From: Candidatus Electronema nielsenii
Lineage (GTDB): Bacteria > Desulfobacterota > Desulfobulbia > Desulfobulbales > Desulfobulbaceae
Direction of reading: 5' to 3'
DNA length: 10,139 nucleotides
Assembly: GCA_026122915.1 (NCBI GenBank)
Contig: JAGIXO010000056.1
Coordinates: 1 to 10,139 of the forward strand
Position numbers and translations under genes: made by a program. Each line of letters starts with the position of its first letter. Position 1 is the stretch's first letter. Below the pieces are notes generated by a model. It was not told where the DNA came from. It worked only from the letters and a program-made list of their open reading frames with translations, and searched no databases. Below, piece after piece: positions 4,265 to 10,139 of this stretch.

Positions 4265-5422
4265 ATGCAGAACTCTGTCCAAACCATCACTGTCTTGACC
4301 GCAGCTCTGCTGCTTGGCGCAACAGCAGCTTCGGCACTGCCGATCAAATCTGGCAACGATAAGGTGCAGGTGAAGCTCTACGGCGAGGTCAACCGCGCGG
4401 TAATGTATGCCGATGACGGCTATCAGGATAAGATATTTCATGTTGATAACACCAACTCTGAGACCAGAGTCGGCCTGAACGGTGAGGTTGCTGCGGCTGA
4501 TTACCTGACTGTGGGGAGCAGCTTAGAGCTGAAATGGCAAGCCAATCCCTCCCATGCAGTATCAATGGACGAGGAGAATATTTCCGGCGAGTTCTCAGAA
4601 GAGCTGGTGGAAGTGTACTTTGATTTCAAGAACGCGGGTAAGTTTTCCATCGGCCAAGGCAGCATGGCCTCTGACGGTGCCTCAGAGGTTGATTTATCCG
4701 GCACGGACATTGTCGGCAATTCCGGTGTTGCTGATGTGGGCGGCGGTCTCAAATTCTATGACGCAGCAGGCAGCGGCTACGGCGATGATCAAGGCGGCAC
4801 TATCGTGGGTGAGACTTTCAAACGACAGTGCTGTGATCTCTTCAACCGCATCACATCGGACGGCTTAGGCAAACGGCAGCGGGTGCGTTATGAAACACCG
4901 AGCTTTGCAGGCTTTACCCTTAGTGCTGCTGCGGGTACGGAAGACACTGCTGATGTTGCTCTAAGCTATTCCGGCGAGTTCGGCGGCAATCAGCTCGAAG
5001 CTATGGCAGCTTGGTCTAATCCCGGCGAAGGCAGCGATTATGCCCAGCTCAATGCTTCTGCTTCCTTGCAGCTCAATTTTGGTCTGAATCTCACCGCTGG
5101 TTTTGGAACCCATGATATGGATGAGCTGCCGACCAACGGCGATGATCCGGTCTTCACCTACGGCAAGATCGGCTGGAAGTGCGATCAGATGTTCTCTGTC
5201 GGCAGCACGGCGGTTTCTGTTGATTACGGCATCTACAAGAACGGCACGGCGTTGAATATCGAGCAGGAGGCAACTGCTATCGGTGTGCAGTTTGTACAGG
5301 AGCTGTCTGATTATAGCACCCAGCTCTATGCGGGATCCCGATCGTTCTCTTTGGAGGACAACACTGGGGCTGATTACGAGGATATCTCCGTCGTTATGGC
5401 TGGAGCACGGTTGAGCTTCTAA
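4265..5422 (+). CDS. General outer-membrane porin
   Basis: This 385-aa protein has a signal peptide (core TVLTAALLLGATAA) with probable cleavage after ASA at residue 24, followed by a Gram-negative porin barrel. The mature N-terminus VQVKLYGEVNRAVMY matches the first strand of the Porin_4-type family. TRVGLNGEV, LEVYF-like strands, a YETPSFAGFTLSAA segment and the terminal AGARLSF with a C-terminal phenylalanine (the Bam recognition end) are also typical. It would form a diffusion channel for small hydrophilic solutes. The ribosome-binding site AAAGGAG (4248-4254) fits the ATG. Odd points are a CC pair (KRQCCDLFNR, about residues 187-196) and a third Cys later, unusual for porins and possibly a disulfide. 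A 12-bp inverted repeat follows the stop. Substrate preference cannot be read. Confidence 0.9.
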   Translation: MQNSVQTITVLTAALLLGATAASALPIKSGNDKVQVKLYGEVNRAVMYADDGYQDKIFHVDNTNSETRVGLNGEVAAADYLTVGSSLELKWQANPSHAVSMDEENISGEFSEELVEVYFDFKNAGKFSIGQGSMASDGASEVDLSGTDIVGNSGVADVGGGLKFYDAAGSGYGDDQGGTIVGETFKRQCCDLFNRITSDGLGKRQRVRYETPSFAGFTLSAAAGTEDTADVALSYSGEFGGNQLEAMAAWSNPGEGSDYAQLNASASLQLNFGLNLTAGFGTHDMDELPTNGDDPVFTYGKIGWKCDQMFSVGSTAVSVDYGIYKNGTALNIEQEATAIGVQFVQELSDYSTQLYAGSRSFSLEDNTGADYEDISVVMAGARLSF

Positions 5423-5429
5423 ATCGTGC

Positions 5430-5463
5430 GTGCTTGGACAATCAATCGAGGTTGTCCAAGCAC
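5430..5463 (+). terminator. Perfect 12-bp stem-loop after the porin gene
   Basis: GTGCTTGGACAA (5430-5441) and TTGTCCAAGCAC (5452-5463) are exact reverse complements around a 10-base loop, starting 7 bases after the porin stop. The strength and position fit a transcription terminator or an mRNA 3'-stabilising hairpin, though no T-run follows. It separates porin from queH. Confidence 0.6.
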
Positions 5464-5490
5464 ACAAGCAGTATTGCTATTGCCACTGAA

Positions 5491-6057
5491 ATGAAGATTC
5501 TACTTCACGTCTGCTGCGGGCCGTGTACCATGTATCCGCTTGATTTTCTTCGGCAGCAAGGACACGAGGTGAGCGGCTGGTTTCATAATCCCAATATTCA
5601 TCCTTACCGGGAATTTAGGCGGAGGATTGAGGCGTTGGAGGAATTTGCCCGGCAGAAGAATTTTAACGTGGAGATCGACTACACCTACGGCCTGCGAGCA
5701 TTCTTACGCCAAGTGGTCTTTCACGAGGACAGCCGCTGTGGTCTCTGCTATGACCTCCGCCTAACGCCTACAGCGAAACGGGCTGCGATTCAGGGCGTTG
5801 ATGCCTTCAGCAGTACCTTGCTTTATTCAAAATACCAGAACCACAGCTTGCTAAAGAACAAAGGCGAAGCCTTGGCCAAACAACACGGCATCGGCTTTTA
5901 TTATCACGACTTTCGCGAAGGCTGGCAGCAGGGTATTGATGCCTCTGTCGCCATGAACCTCTATCGCCAGCCCTACTGCGGCTGCATTTACAGCGAACAG
6001 GAGAGGTATGATAAAAAGATGCCACGTAAAGTGGCACCTGACGAGGCTTCGCAATAA
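5491..6057 (+). CDS. queH: QueH-type epoxyqueuosine reductase
   Basis: QueH (formerly DUF208) performs the last step of queuosine synthesis, reducing epoxyqueuosine to queuosine in the wobble position of GUN tRNAs; it replaces the unrelated cobalamin enzyme QueG. The 188-aa product starts MKILLHVCCGPCT with C8, C9 and C12. It carries the CxxC pair C83/C86 in SRCGLCYDLR and C163/C165 in RQPYCGCIYSEQERY, matching the cysteines that hold the iron-sulfur cluster and metal site. Other conserved parts are FHNPNIHPYREFRRR and TLLYSKYQ. I start at ATG 5491, where the family begins; the frame is open back to a TTG at 5434, but that lies in the preceding hairpin. No convincing ribosome-binding site precedes 5491, which is odd. 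It converges with the DUF1161 gene, 34 bases apart. Confidence 0.93.
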   Translation: MKILLHVCCGPCTMYPLDFLRQQGHEVSGWFHNPNIHPYREFRRRIEALEEFARQKNFNVEIDYTYGLRAFLRQVVFHEDSRCGLCYDLRLTPTAKRAAIQGVDAFSSTLLYSKYQNHSLLKNKGEALAKQHGIGFYYHDFREGWQQGIDASVAMNLYRQPYCGCIYSEQERYDKKMPRKVAPDEASQ

Positions 6058-6088
6058 CAAAACGGCGTACTCGGCCTCAGCCATCTTT

Positions 6089-6118
6089 CATCTATTTTCT
6101 GTTATAGATGATCTTTTT
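6089..6118 (+). terminator. Possible terminator for queH
   Basis: CATCTAT (6089-6095) pairs with ATAGATG (6104-6110) around an 8-base loop, and the run ATCTTTTT (6111-6118) follows on the plus strand. It begins 31 bases after the queH stop and overlaps the end of the convergent DUF1161 gene. The stem is AT-rich, so strength is uncertain. Confidence 0.4.
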
Positions 6119-6667
6119 AGCGTTGCTTTCACAATATCCCACCACCTTGCCTGTCGTTGTTGCACCCTTGGCAACAATAGTCAGCTCATACGCTTTGACC
6201 CCTTTAGAAGACAGCTTGGCCTCAATTTCTGCCTTCAGCTCCTCGCAAGATTTAATGACTGAGATTGCTACCACAGGCTTTTGGGCGACTTCAATCATCT
6301 GAACAGCAACAACCGGAACGTGCTGGCTCGGTGACATAGGATCATTTTGAAGCGGAGTAATAGGTTCTTGCGTCGGTTTCGCTGAAGGAGGTAAAATGGC
6401 AATATCGCTACCCAGTTGCGCATTTTTTTTCGTCTCAACTTGCTTGCTGTAGATGATCTTCTTGGAGCCGTCTTCGCAGCGGCCCACAATCTTACCCGCC
6501 GGACTTACTGCATCGCTGGCGACAATGGTCAGCTCGTAATTTCTCACCCTCTTAGAGGTTAGCTTCGTCACAATCTGGGCTTTTAGTTTCTCGCAGGGCT
6601 TACCAGCGGCAAATGCTTGACTAAAGCTCAACAGTATTGCGGCAGTTAAAAGAATAAAACGTTTCAT
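6092..6667 (-). CDS. Secreted protein with two DUF1161-like domains
   Basis: This 191-aa protein has a signal peptide (MKRFILLTAAILLSFSQAFA, cleavage near residue 20-21). Two copies of a small domain follow, at about residues 22-76 and 139-191. Each starts with a conserved Cys (C25, C141) in a CE-L-KA-I---L pattern, continues with YELTIVA and a VG-C segment (C64, C179), and ends KKIIYS or KKIIYN. This is the DUF1161 pattern, usually a single domain in a short periplasmic protein of unknown function. The two Cys in each domain probably form a disulfide. The linker (77-138) is proline-, glutamine- and valine-rich. AAGGAGA (minus strand) is 9 bases before ATG 6667; a TTG start at 6688 is unlikely. 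The tandem form suggests internal duplication. It may be co-transcribed with the membrane protein gene upstream. Confidence 0.87.
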   Translation of the reverse strand: MKRFILLTAAILLSFSQAFAAGKPCEKLKAQIVTKLTSKRVRNYELTIVASDAVSPAGKIVGRCEDGSKKIIYSKQVETKKNAQLGSDIAILPPSAKPTQEPITPLQNDPMSPSQHVPVVAVQMIEVAQKPVVAISVIKSCEELKAEIEAKLSSKGVKAYELTIVAKGATTTGKVVGYCESNAKKIIYNRK

Positions 6668-6705
6668 AAGCACAGCTCTCCTTGTCAAAAGACAGGAAAT
6701 AATGA

Positions 6706-6720
6706 GTAGAGGCGAAAATT
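6706..6720. repeat. Half-copy of the GGGGCGAAAA element
   Basis: GTAGAGGCGAAAATT matches the left arm of the element at 2909-2936 with one substitution, but no right arm follows. It abuts the stop codon of the membrane protein gene. It may be a decayed remnant or chance. Confidence 0.3.
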
Positions 6721-7211
6721 CACCGAGTTTTGTAATTTAAAATGATATACAGTCCCATGCCCACTGTGAAGGTGAGATTGGGCAATAATGAGGTATCGAC
6801 GCTGCCGCTGGTTTCCATTGCGTAAGAGGCAGCATAAACGTCGCCAAACAGCGTTACAATGAATGCACTGATCAAAATAACCACTCGAAAGGCAATGTCA
6901 ATATGCTTTTGTAAACACCAACTAAAATACCACGCCACGGCGATGCCGACTGACCACGGAATTAAAATTGAGAAAAAAGCCATTCTGATTGGACTTGCAA
7001 TGGAAACAGAGGCCATCATCATTGATGGGATAGAAAGCCCCAATGCTCTTGCGCCGAAATAAATTAAAAATCCAGTCATTGACGAGATGATCAAAATAAC
7101 TTTTTCAAACATCTTCTCTTCTTTATGGACAGCATAGCCGATATAAAAAATAAGCCCCAGCATTCCACAGATAATCATAATATGAGTTATGATATTCAGA
7201 ATGAAAACCAT
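6720..7211 (-). CDS. Uncharacterised inner-membrane protein with about five helices
   Basis: I do not recognise a family. The 163-aa product has hydrophobic segments at about 4-27, 36-56, 76-100, 107-131 and 143-159, separated by short charged loops (HKEEKMFEK, LQKHIDIAFR, KTR at the end). Glycine, serine and methionine are frequent (GLSIPSMMMASVSIASPIRM). Such a protein would sit in the cytoplasmic membrane; no catalytic or binding motif can be read. The ribosome-binding site AAGGGAAG on the minus strand precedes the ATG at 7209-7211 by about 5 bases. The gene is more AT-rich than its neighbours, possibly a sign of transfer. A terminator-like hairpin and a promoter-like pair stand immediately upstream. 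Confidence 0.75.
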   Translation of the reverse strand: MVFILNIITHIMIICGMLGLIFYIGYAVHKEEKMFEKVILIISSMTGFLIYFGARALGLSIPSMMMASVSIASPIRMAFFSILIPWSVGIAVAWYFSWCLQKHIDIAFRVVILISAFIVTLFGDVYAASYAMETSGSVDTSLLPNLTFTVGMGLYIILNYKTR

Positions 7212-7229
7212 TATATCTTCCCTTAGTCA

Positions 7230-7267
7230 GAAAAAAATAATGTCGGCCTGTGGACTGTCAGGACGAC
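7230..7267 (-). terminator. Rho-independent terminator on the minus strand, just before the membrane protein gene
   Basis: Read on the minus strand, GTCGTCCTG (7267-7259) pairs with CAGGCCGAC (7250-7242), one mismatch, around an 8-base loop, and ATTATTTTTTT follows. It should end transcripts of the PPC/nikR unit, whose last stop is 105 bases upstream. It is also only about 20-30 bases from the start of the membrane protein gene and downstream of a promoter-like sequence, so it may act as an attenuator. Confidence 0.65.
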
Positions 7268-7302
7268 GAAGATAAACTTTCTTGTTCAGCTATATTAGCG
7301 AG

Positions 7303-7332
7303 TTAATAACCATGCTGCCGTTGTCATGTCAA
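7303..7332 (-). promoter_or_regulatory. Promoter-like sequence for the membrane protein gene
   Basis: On the minus strand TTGACA (7332-7327) is followed after 18 bases by TATTAA (7308-7303). The -35 is a perfect consensus and the -10 matches four of six. Transcription would start near 7296 and run through the terminator-like hairpin before reaching the gene at 7211. Confidence 0.45.
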
Positions 7333-7372
7333 GCGTAAAGCATCGAAACGAAAAAAATGTGCTGGCAGTAAC

Positions 7373-7810
7373 TCACCTAAACCTCAGCTTACTGAATCCG
7401 TCCTGCTCTTCCCAAGGTCGTGAAGCCCCCAGTCCGTTCAGCTCGAACAGCAGTAGTTCTAAGGTCAGATAAACCTTAGTGTTTCGGCGTACGCAGGCGG
7501 TAAGAGTCTCGCCGTGATCGCCCAAGGCGGCGTGCAGATGGATTTTAGGTTCGCCGTTATCTAAATGCACTGAACCACTACCGACCACCTCGCAGACTTC
7601 ATTCACCTGCCGCCAGATCGGATCAGGCGGTACCACCGGCTCTTTTGGCCCAGTCACTACCCCTGCTTGAGCAAAAGCACCGATGATTTGAAACCAGCCA
7701 CTTTCGATTTTTTCGGTAAGAATAATCTTGCGCAACTCGGCCAAAAAATCTTCACCGTGATCAAAGCGGGCTGCAATCACCCGACCTACTGAGCCTGTTC
7801 TGTATTCCAT
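7373..7810 (-). CDS. PPC/DUF296 domain protein
   Basis: This 145-aa single-domain protein belongs to the PPC (plant and prokaryote conserved, DUF296) family, once called PD1-like DNA-binding proteins. Bacterial members form trimers; DNA binding is shown mainly for plant AT-hook relatives, so the function here is not settled. Visible family features are RTGSVGRVIAARFDHGEDF, WFQIIGAFAQAGV, and the histidine cluster KIHLHAALGDHGE (H91, H93, H99), which resembles the metal-binding site of archaeal members, followed by a strand-rich end YLTLELLLFEL. A strong ribosome-binding site (GAGGAGG on the minus strand) precedes the ATG by 6 bases. It follows nikR by 21 bases in the same direction and is almost certainly co-transcribed, hinting at a link to metal-responsive control. 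Confidence 0.92.
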   Translation of the reverse strand: MEYRTGSVGRVIAARFDHGEDFLAELRKIILTEKIESGWFQIIGAFAQAGVVTGPKEPVVPPDPIWRQVNEVCEVVGSGSVHLDNGEPKIHLHAALGDHGETLTACVRRNTKVYLTLELLLFELNGLGASRPWEEQDGFSKLRFR

Positions 7811-7831
7811 TGTGATCCTCCTCTTCCTCTG

Positions 7832-8242
7832 TTAGTGCAGATCATCGCCGGTGCTACTCATAGTTAGATTACCGCTTTTCACGCCGCGCAGAGCGATCAT
7901 TCCTTCTGCCAGCTCGCGCACCTTAGATGCCAGTCCCTTAACGATGGTTACTTCCAAGCAATTATGATGATCCATATGCACATGGGTTGACGAGGTGATC
8001 AGCTGGTAGTAATCATGCTGCACCTCAGTGATTCGCTCTTGAAGTTTAGCCTGATGATGATCATAAACTAAGGTAACTACGCCTACTACCTCACTGTCCT
8101 GTTCCCACGCTTCATGAATTAGTCTGCCCCGAATCAGGTCGCGCACGGCCTCAGAGCGGTTGGAATAACCGTGTCGAGTAATATAATCGTCAAACTGCGC
8201 CAGCAACTCTTCTTCAAGGGAGACAGAGAAACGTTTCAGCAT
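7832..8242 (-). CDS. nikR: NikR nickel-responsive transcriptional regulator
   Basis: NikR is a tetrameric ribbon-helix-helix repressor that binds nickel in its ACT-like C-terminal domain and then represses nickel uptake genes. The 136-aa protein has the N-terminal DNA-binding module (KRFSVSLEEELLAQFDDYI, then GYSNRSEAVRDLIR, residues 3-38). All four nickel ligands fall at the same numbering as in E. coli NikR: H76, H87, H89 and C95 (SSTHVHMDHHNCLEV). The protein should therefore be functional. No nickel transporter is visible in this window, so its targets lie elsewhere. The ATG at 8240-8242 has no good ribosome-binding site. A short upstream frame (ATG near 8270, MSLNAVVPPSC) ends across the nikR start, so translational coupling is possible. 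It lies 41 bases after the M48 protease gene and 21 before the PPC gene. Confidence 0.96.
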   Translation of the reverse strand: MLKRFSVSLEEELLAQFDDYITRHGYSNRSEAVRDLIRGRLIHEAWEQDSEVVGVVTLVYDHHQAKLQERITEVQHDYYQLITSSTHVHMDHHNCLEVTIVKGLASKVRELAEGMIALRGVKSGNLTMSSTGDDLH

Positions 8243-8283
8243 GATGGCGGCACCACCGCGTTGAGGGACATGATTTCAAGGGA

Positions 8284-9705
8284 TCATGACGCATCTTCTA
8301 TTTTTTTCAGTCGTTCTAAGATAGAACGGGCTTCCTCGCGCAACGAATTGGGCAAGCTTTGATCTTTTTCCGCTCGCTGAAGATACTGCTTGGCATCTTT
8401 GACTCGTCCTTTGTAGAGATAATGCTTGGCCAAATAAAAATTACTGGCATTAGTCTTACCTTGACGAGATTTCAATCGGCCTAATTCGTAATAAACCTGC
8501 GGATAATCAGGTCTTGCTTTGACGATTTCCAAATGTAACTGCTCTGCCCCAGATAAATCACCGCTTTTCTCCAAGGCTTTAGCCAAATGAAAGGCGGCGT
8601 AAATGTCTGTAGCATCGCGCTCATGTGCCCGGCGCAGAAGTTGGAGTGCTTGGGCAGTCTGGCCAGCTTCTAACCGCAGCACTGCCAGATCAATGTCCAG
8701 AATCTCTCGGCCCGGAAAATCCTGCCGCACTTCCTCCATCTGTTTGACCGCACCGCTGAAGTCCATTTCTTGAGCACTGAGCAGAGCCAAGCCGTAGCGA
8801 GCTATGCTGATTTCCTCCGCATCCTTTCCTGAGGCGATAGTCCCGGCACACCAATTTCGCATTTCATCTGGCTCTAAGGACTGACTTAGTACCCGATATT
8901 TAAAACGAAGAAAGGCAAAACGGTCCTTTGCCGCTGCCTTCAATTGACCTGCTGGCTTGGAATGATCACGTTCTATCAGCGATTGCACGTAATTTAACCG
9001 ATCTTCGGGATTAGGATGCGTGAGTAAATAAGGCGGCAGTTGCTCGGAGCTGTAACGAGTAATCCGGCGCATGGTCTTGAGCATGTCTTCCATCGCGTTA
9101 GGATCACGGCCCATATTCCGCAACCAATCAAAAGCCAGCCGGTCTGCTTGCTCTTCGTCTTGGCGGGAAAAACTCAGTCCAGCTGCGCTACCTGCGGCCA
9201 TCGCACTGGTGAACAACCCTTGAGTCAGAGCGGGATCGCCCACAGCCAAGCTGGCAAGACCGAAGAGCATACTGAGTGCCGTTACTTTGCTCTGTTTCGC
9301 CATGCGTGAAGAGATATGGCGGCTGGTCACATGGCCGATTTCATGGGCCATAACGCTGATCAACTGATCCTCGCTTTTCATGGTCTTAATCAGGCCGGTG
9401 TTGAAAAAGATCAAGCCGGACGGAGCGGCAAAAGCATTAAACTGACTATTCTTGACCACAAAAAAGTGGTAGTCAAAATACTGCGGCCCTGCTGTAGCCA
9501 GCACTTGTCGCCCAAGATCATTAATATATTGGGCGATATCAGGATCGTCGATCAGCTCGAATTCGCCGCGCACAGCGTAAAGCAGTTGCTCGCCGATCAG
9601 CCGTTCATCGCCGATACTAAAACTGTACGCAAAAACTGGCAGCAGAAGCAGAAAAGCCGCCAGCAGAACAACGGCCCGCTGAAGCCGTCTGGGTAGTGTC
9701 TTCAT
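8284..9705 (-). CDS. bepA: BepA-like periplasmic M48 metalloprotease with TPR domain
   Basis: The 473-aa protein (E. coli BepA is 487) resembles BepA, a periplasmic chaperone-protease that aids assembly, or degrades stalled forms, of the LPS transporter LptD and BAM clients. A signal peptide (core AVVLLAAFLLLLPVFAYS, residues 11-28) is followed by the M48 domain with HEIGH at 121-125 (zinc ligands H121, H125; catalytic E122). The third ligand is probably E184 in RQDEEQADRLA, and LLTHPNPEDR carries H230, equivalent to the switch histidine of BepA. Residues from about 290 to the end form helical TPR-like repeats (AQALQLLRRAHERDATDIYA and following). The start at 9705 gives a proper signal peptide; the open frame to 9816 does not. 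It begins a probable unit with nikR and the PPC gene. The symbol is by similarity. Confidence 0.9.
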   Translation of the reverse strand: MKTLPRRLQRAVVLLAAFLLLLPVFAYSFSIGDERLIGEQLLYAVRGEFELIDDPDIAQYINDLGRQVLATAGPQYFDYHFFVVKNSQFNAFAAPSGLIFFNTGLIKTMKSEDQLISVMAHEIGHVTSRHISSRMAKQSKVTALSMLFGLASLAVGDPALTQGLFTSAMAAGSAAGLSFSRQDEEQADRLAFDWLRNMGRDPNAMEDMLKTMRRITRYSSEQLPPYLLTHPNPEDRLNYVQSLIERDHSKPAGQLKAAAKDRFAFLRFKYRVLSQSLEPDEMRNWCAGTIASGKDAEEISIARYGLALLSAQEMDFSGAVKQMEEVRQDFPGREILDIDLAVLRLEAGQTAQALQLLRRAHERDATDIYAAFHLAKALEKSGDLSGAEQLHLEIVKARPDYPQVYYELGRLKSRQGKTNASNFYLAKHYLYKGRVKDAKQYLQRAEKDQSLPNSLREEARSILERLKKIEDAS

Positions 9706-9755
9706 TCTTTCATCCAAGATATTCCCTGTTGCCGCGATATAAGAACACCTGCCGC

Positions 9756-9785
9756 ATACTACCCTGCCAACATGGTCTGCGTCAA
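9756..9785 (-). promoter_or_regulatory. Promoter-like sequence for the M48-nikR-PPC unit
   Basis: On the minus strand TTGACG (9785-9780) is followed after 18 bases by TAGTAT (9761-9756), five and four matches to sigma-70 consensus. It is about 50 bases upstream of the protease start. It was found by eye and is not decisive. Confidence 0.35.
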
Positions 9786-9907
9786 GCAGCCAGTCTCTGC
9801 GCCCGGCGGAAGCCACCGACTCATCAGTCTATCTAATTTCGTTTATAACTATTATCTATTTGACTGTTAGAAACGAAGAGGGTAAAATTAAAAATTTCGT
9901 CGCGACA

Positions 9908-9925
9908 GGCGGAGCTTCCTCCGCC
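9908..9925. repeat. GGCGGAG-CTTC-CTCCGCC hairpin
   Basis: Seven-base perfect arms (9908-9914 and 9919-9925) surround the loop CTTC. The preceding GTCGCGAC palindrome (9899-9906) and GC content unlike the AT-rich surroundings suggest a small inserted element or a terminator for a gene entering from elsewhere. No T-run is adjacent on either strand. Confidence 0.5.
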
Positions 9926-10084
9926 CACTGTACATAAATACTTGAGTGGTTGCCTACTAAACAGGGCTTAATAATACACACAAAATTGTGGCAATTTTTC
10001 TTCTTGACAATTAGCCAGTTTTGATCTTCACTTACGGTTGATTACAACAGCAAGGAATATGTCAAATTCAGCACATGCAAGTCT

Positions 10085-10139
10085 ATGGACAGTTATATAC
10101 TTATAGGTTGTACGGCCTTTCTCGGCGCGATTTTCGCAG
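10085..10139 (+). CDS. Possible start of a membrane protein gene (3' truncated by window edge)
   Basis: From ATG 10085 the frame reads MDSYILIGCTAFLGAIFA and remains open to the last base. It looks like the first transmembrane helix of an inner-membrane protein, but eighteen residues do not allow a family call. No clear ribosome-binding site precedes it. An overlapping frame from ATG at 10075 is also open but gives a less protein-like sequence. Low confidence. Confidence 0.35.
   Translation, partial: MDSYILIGCTAFLGAIFA

Larger units (their letters stand above)
9706..10139. other. Largely non-coding 434-bp end region
   Basis: Between the protease start and the window end I see a promoter-like pair (9756-9785), an AT-rich part with the inverted 7-mers TTCGTTT and AAACGAA (near 9838 and 9871), a GC-rich hairpin (9908-9925), a lone TTGACA (10004-10009) without a good -10, and a possible gene start at the very end. 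No RNA gene was recognised. Confidence 0.6.

Noticed and set aside
5434..5490. TTG start giving queH 19 more residues
   Set aside because: It lies in the stem-loop after the porin gene and adds residues absent from the family, which begins MKILLHVCC.
6020..6036. TGCCAC-GTAAA-GTGGCA hairpin as a terminator
   Set aside because: It lies inside the queH coding region and is not followed by a T-run.
6679..6688. TTGACA on the minus strand before the DUF1161 gene as a -35 box
   Set aside because: It overlaps the ribosome-binding site and is only about 15 bases from the start codon, too close to be its promoter.
9706..9816. Upstream extension of the M48 protease
   Set aside because: It would bury the signal peptide 37 residues inside the protein and overlaps the likely promoter.
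10004..10032. Promoter for the gene at the right edge
   Set aside because: TTGACA is perfect but no acceptable -10 hexamer stands 16-18 bases downstream.

Overview
The window suggests a Gram-negative, mid-GC bacterium, probably in the Desulfobacterota and possibly a Desulfobulbaceae or cable-bacterium relative. The general porin, the BepA-like periplasmic protease and several Sec signal peptides show an outer membrane. The combination of nikR with a PPC/DUF296 gene, queH, a DUF1161 protein and a small HATNLW secreted protein is what I would expect in that group. The lineage is inference from gene content and remembered family distributions; no phylogenetic marker is complete here.

Left part (1-2500): the 3' end of ruvB, a VapBC-like toxin-antitoxin pair with overlapping genes, and a secreted M15-family zinc peptidase. 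These are followed by a gene-poor stretch (1935-2500). It contains a phased 21-22 bp array of GGTT(C/G)AACC-like sites, a 127-bp sequence found again 909 bp downstream, a second, frameshifted 3' end of ruvB (2227-2344), and a GGGGC...GCCCC hairpin.

Middle (2500-4093): a DUF805 membrane protein, a second hairpin of the same family, a second phased array running into the second copy of the 127-bp sequence, and the unrecognised 157-aa gene whose leader that sequence is. A small secreted protein with a carboxypeptidase-regulatory-like domain follows.

Right part: an outer-membrane porin and queH (tRNA queuosine synthesis) on the plus strand. From 6092 to 9705 five genes run on the minus strand. 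A BepA-like M48/TPR protease, nikR and a PPC/DUF296 protein are closely spaced and probably one transcription unit. A five-helix membrane protein follows, preceded by its own promoter-like sequence and a terminator hairpin, and then a secreted protein with two DUF1161 domains. The last 434 bases are largely non-coding and may end in the first codons of a plus-strand membrane protein.

The most unusual part is 367-3136. An intact ruvB 3' end and a diverged, broken ruvB 3' end bracket the toxin-antitoxin and peptidase genes, as expected if a DNA segment had entered at the ruvB 3' end. The phased arrays keep their spacing although their spacer sequences differ, which suggests a helically aligned protein-binding array. 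No CRISPR, rRNA, tRNA, integrase or transposase was seen.
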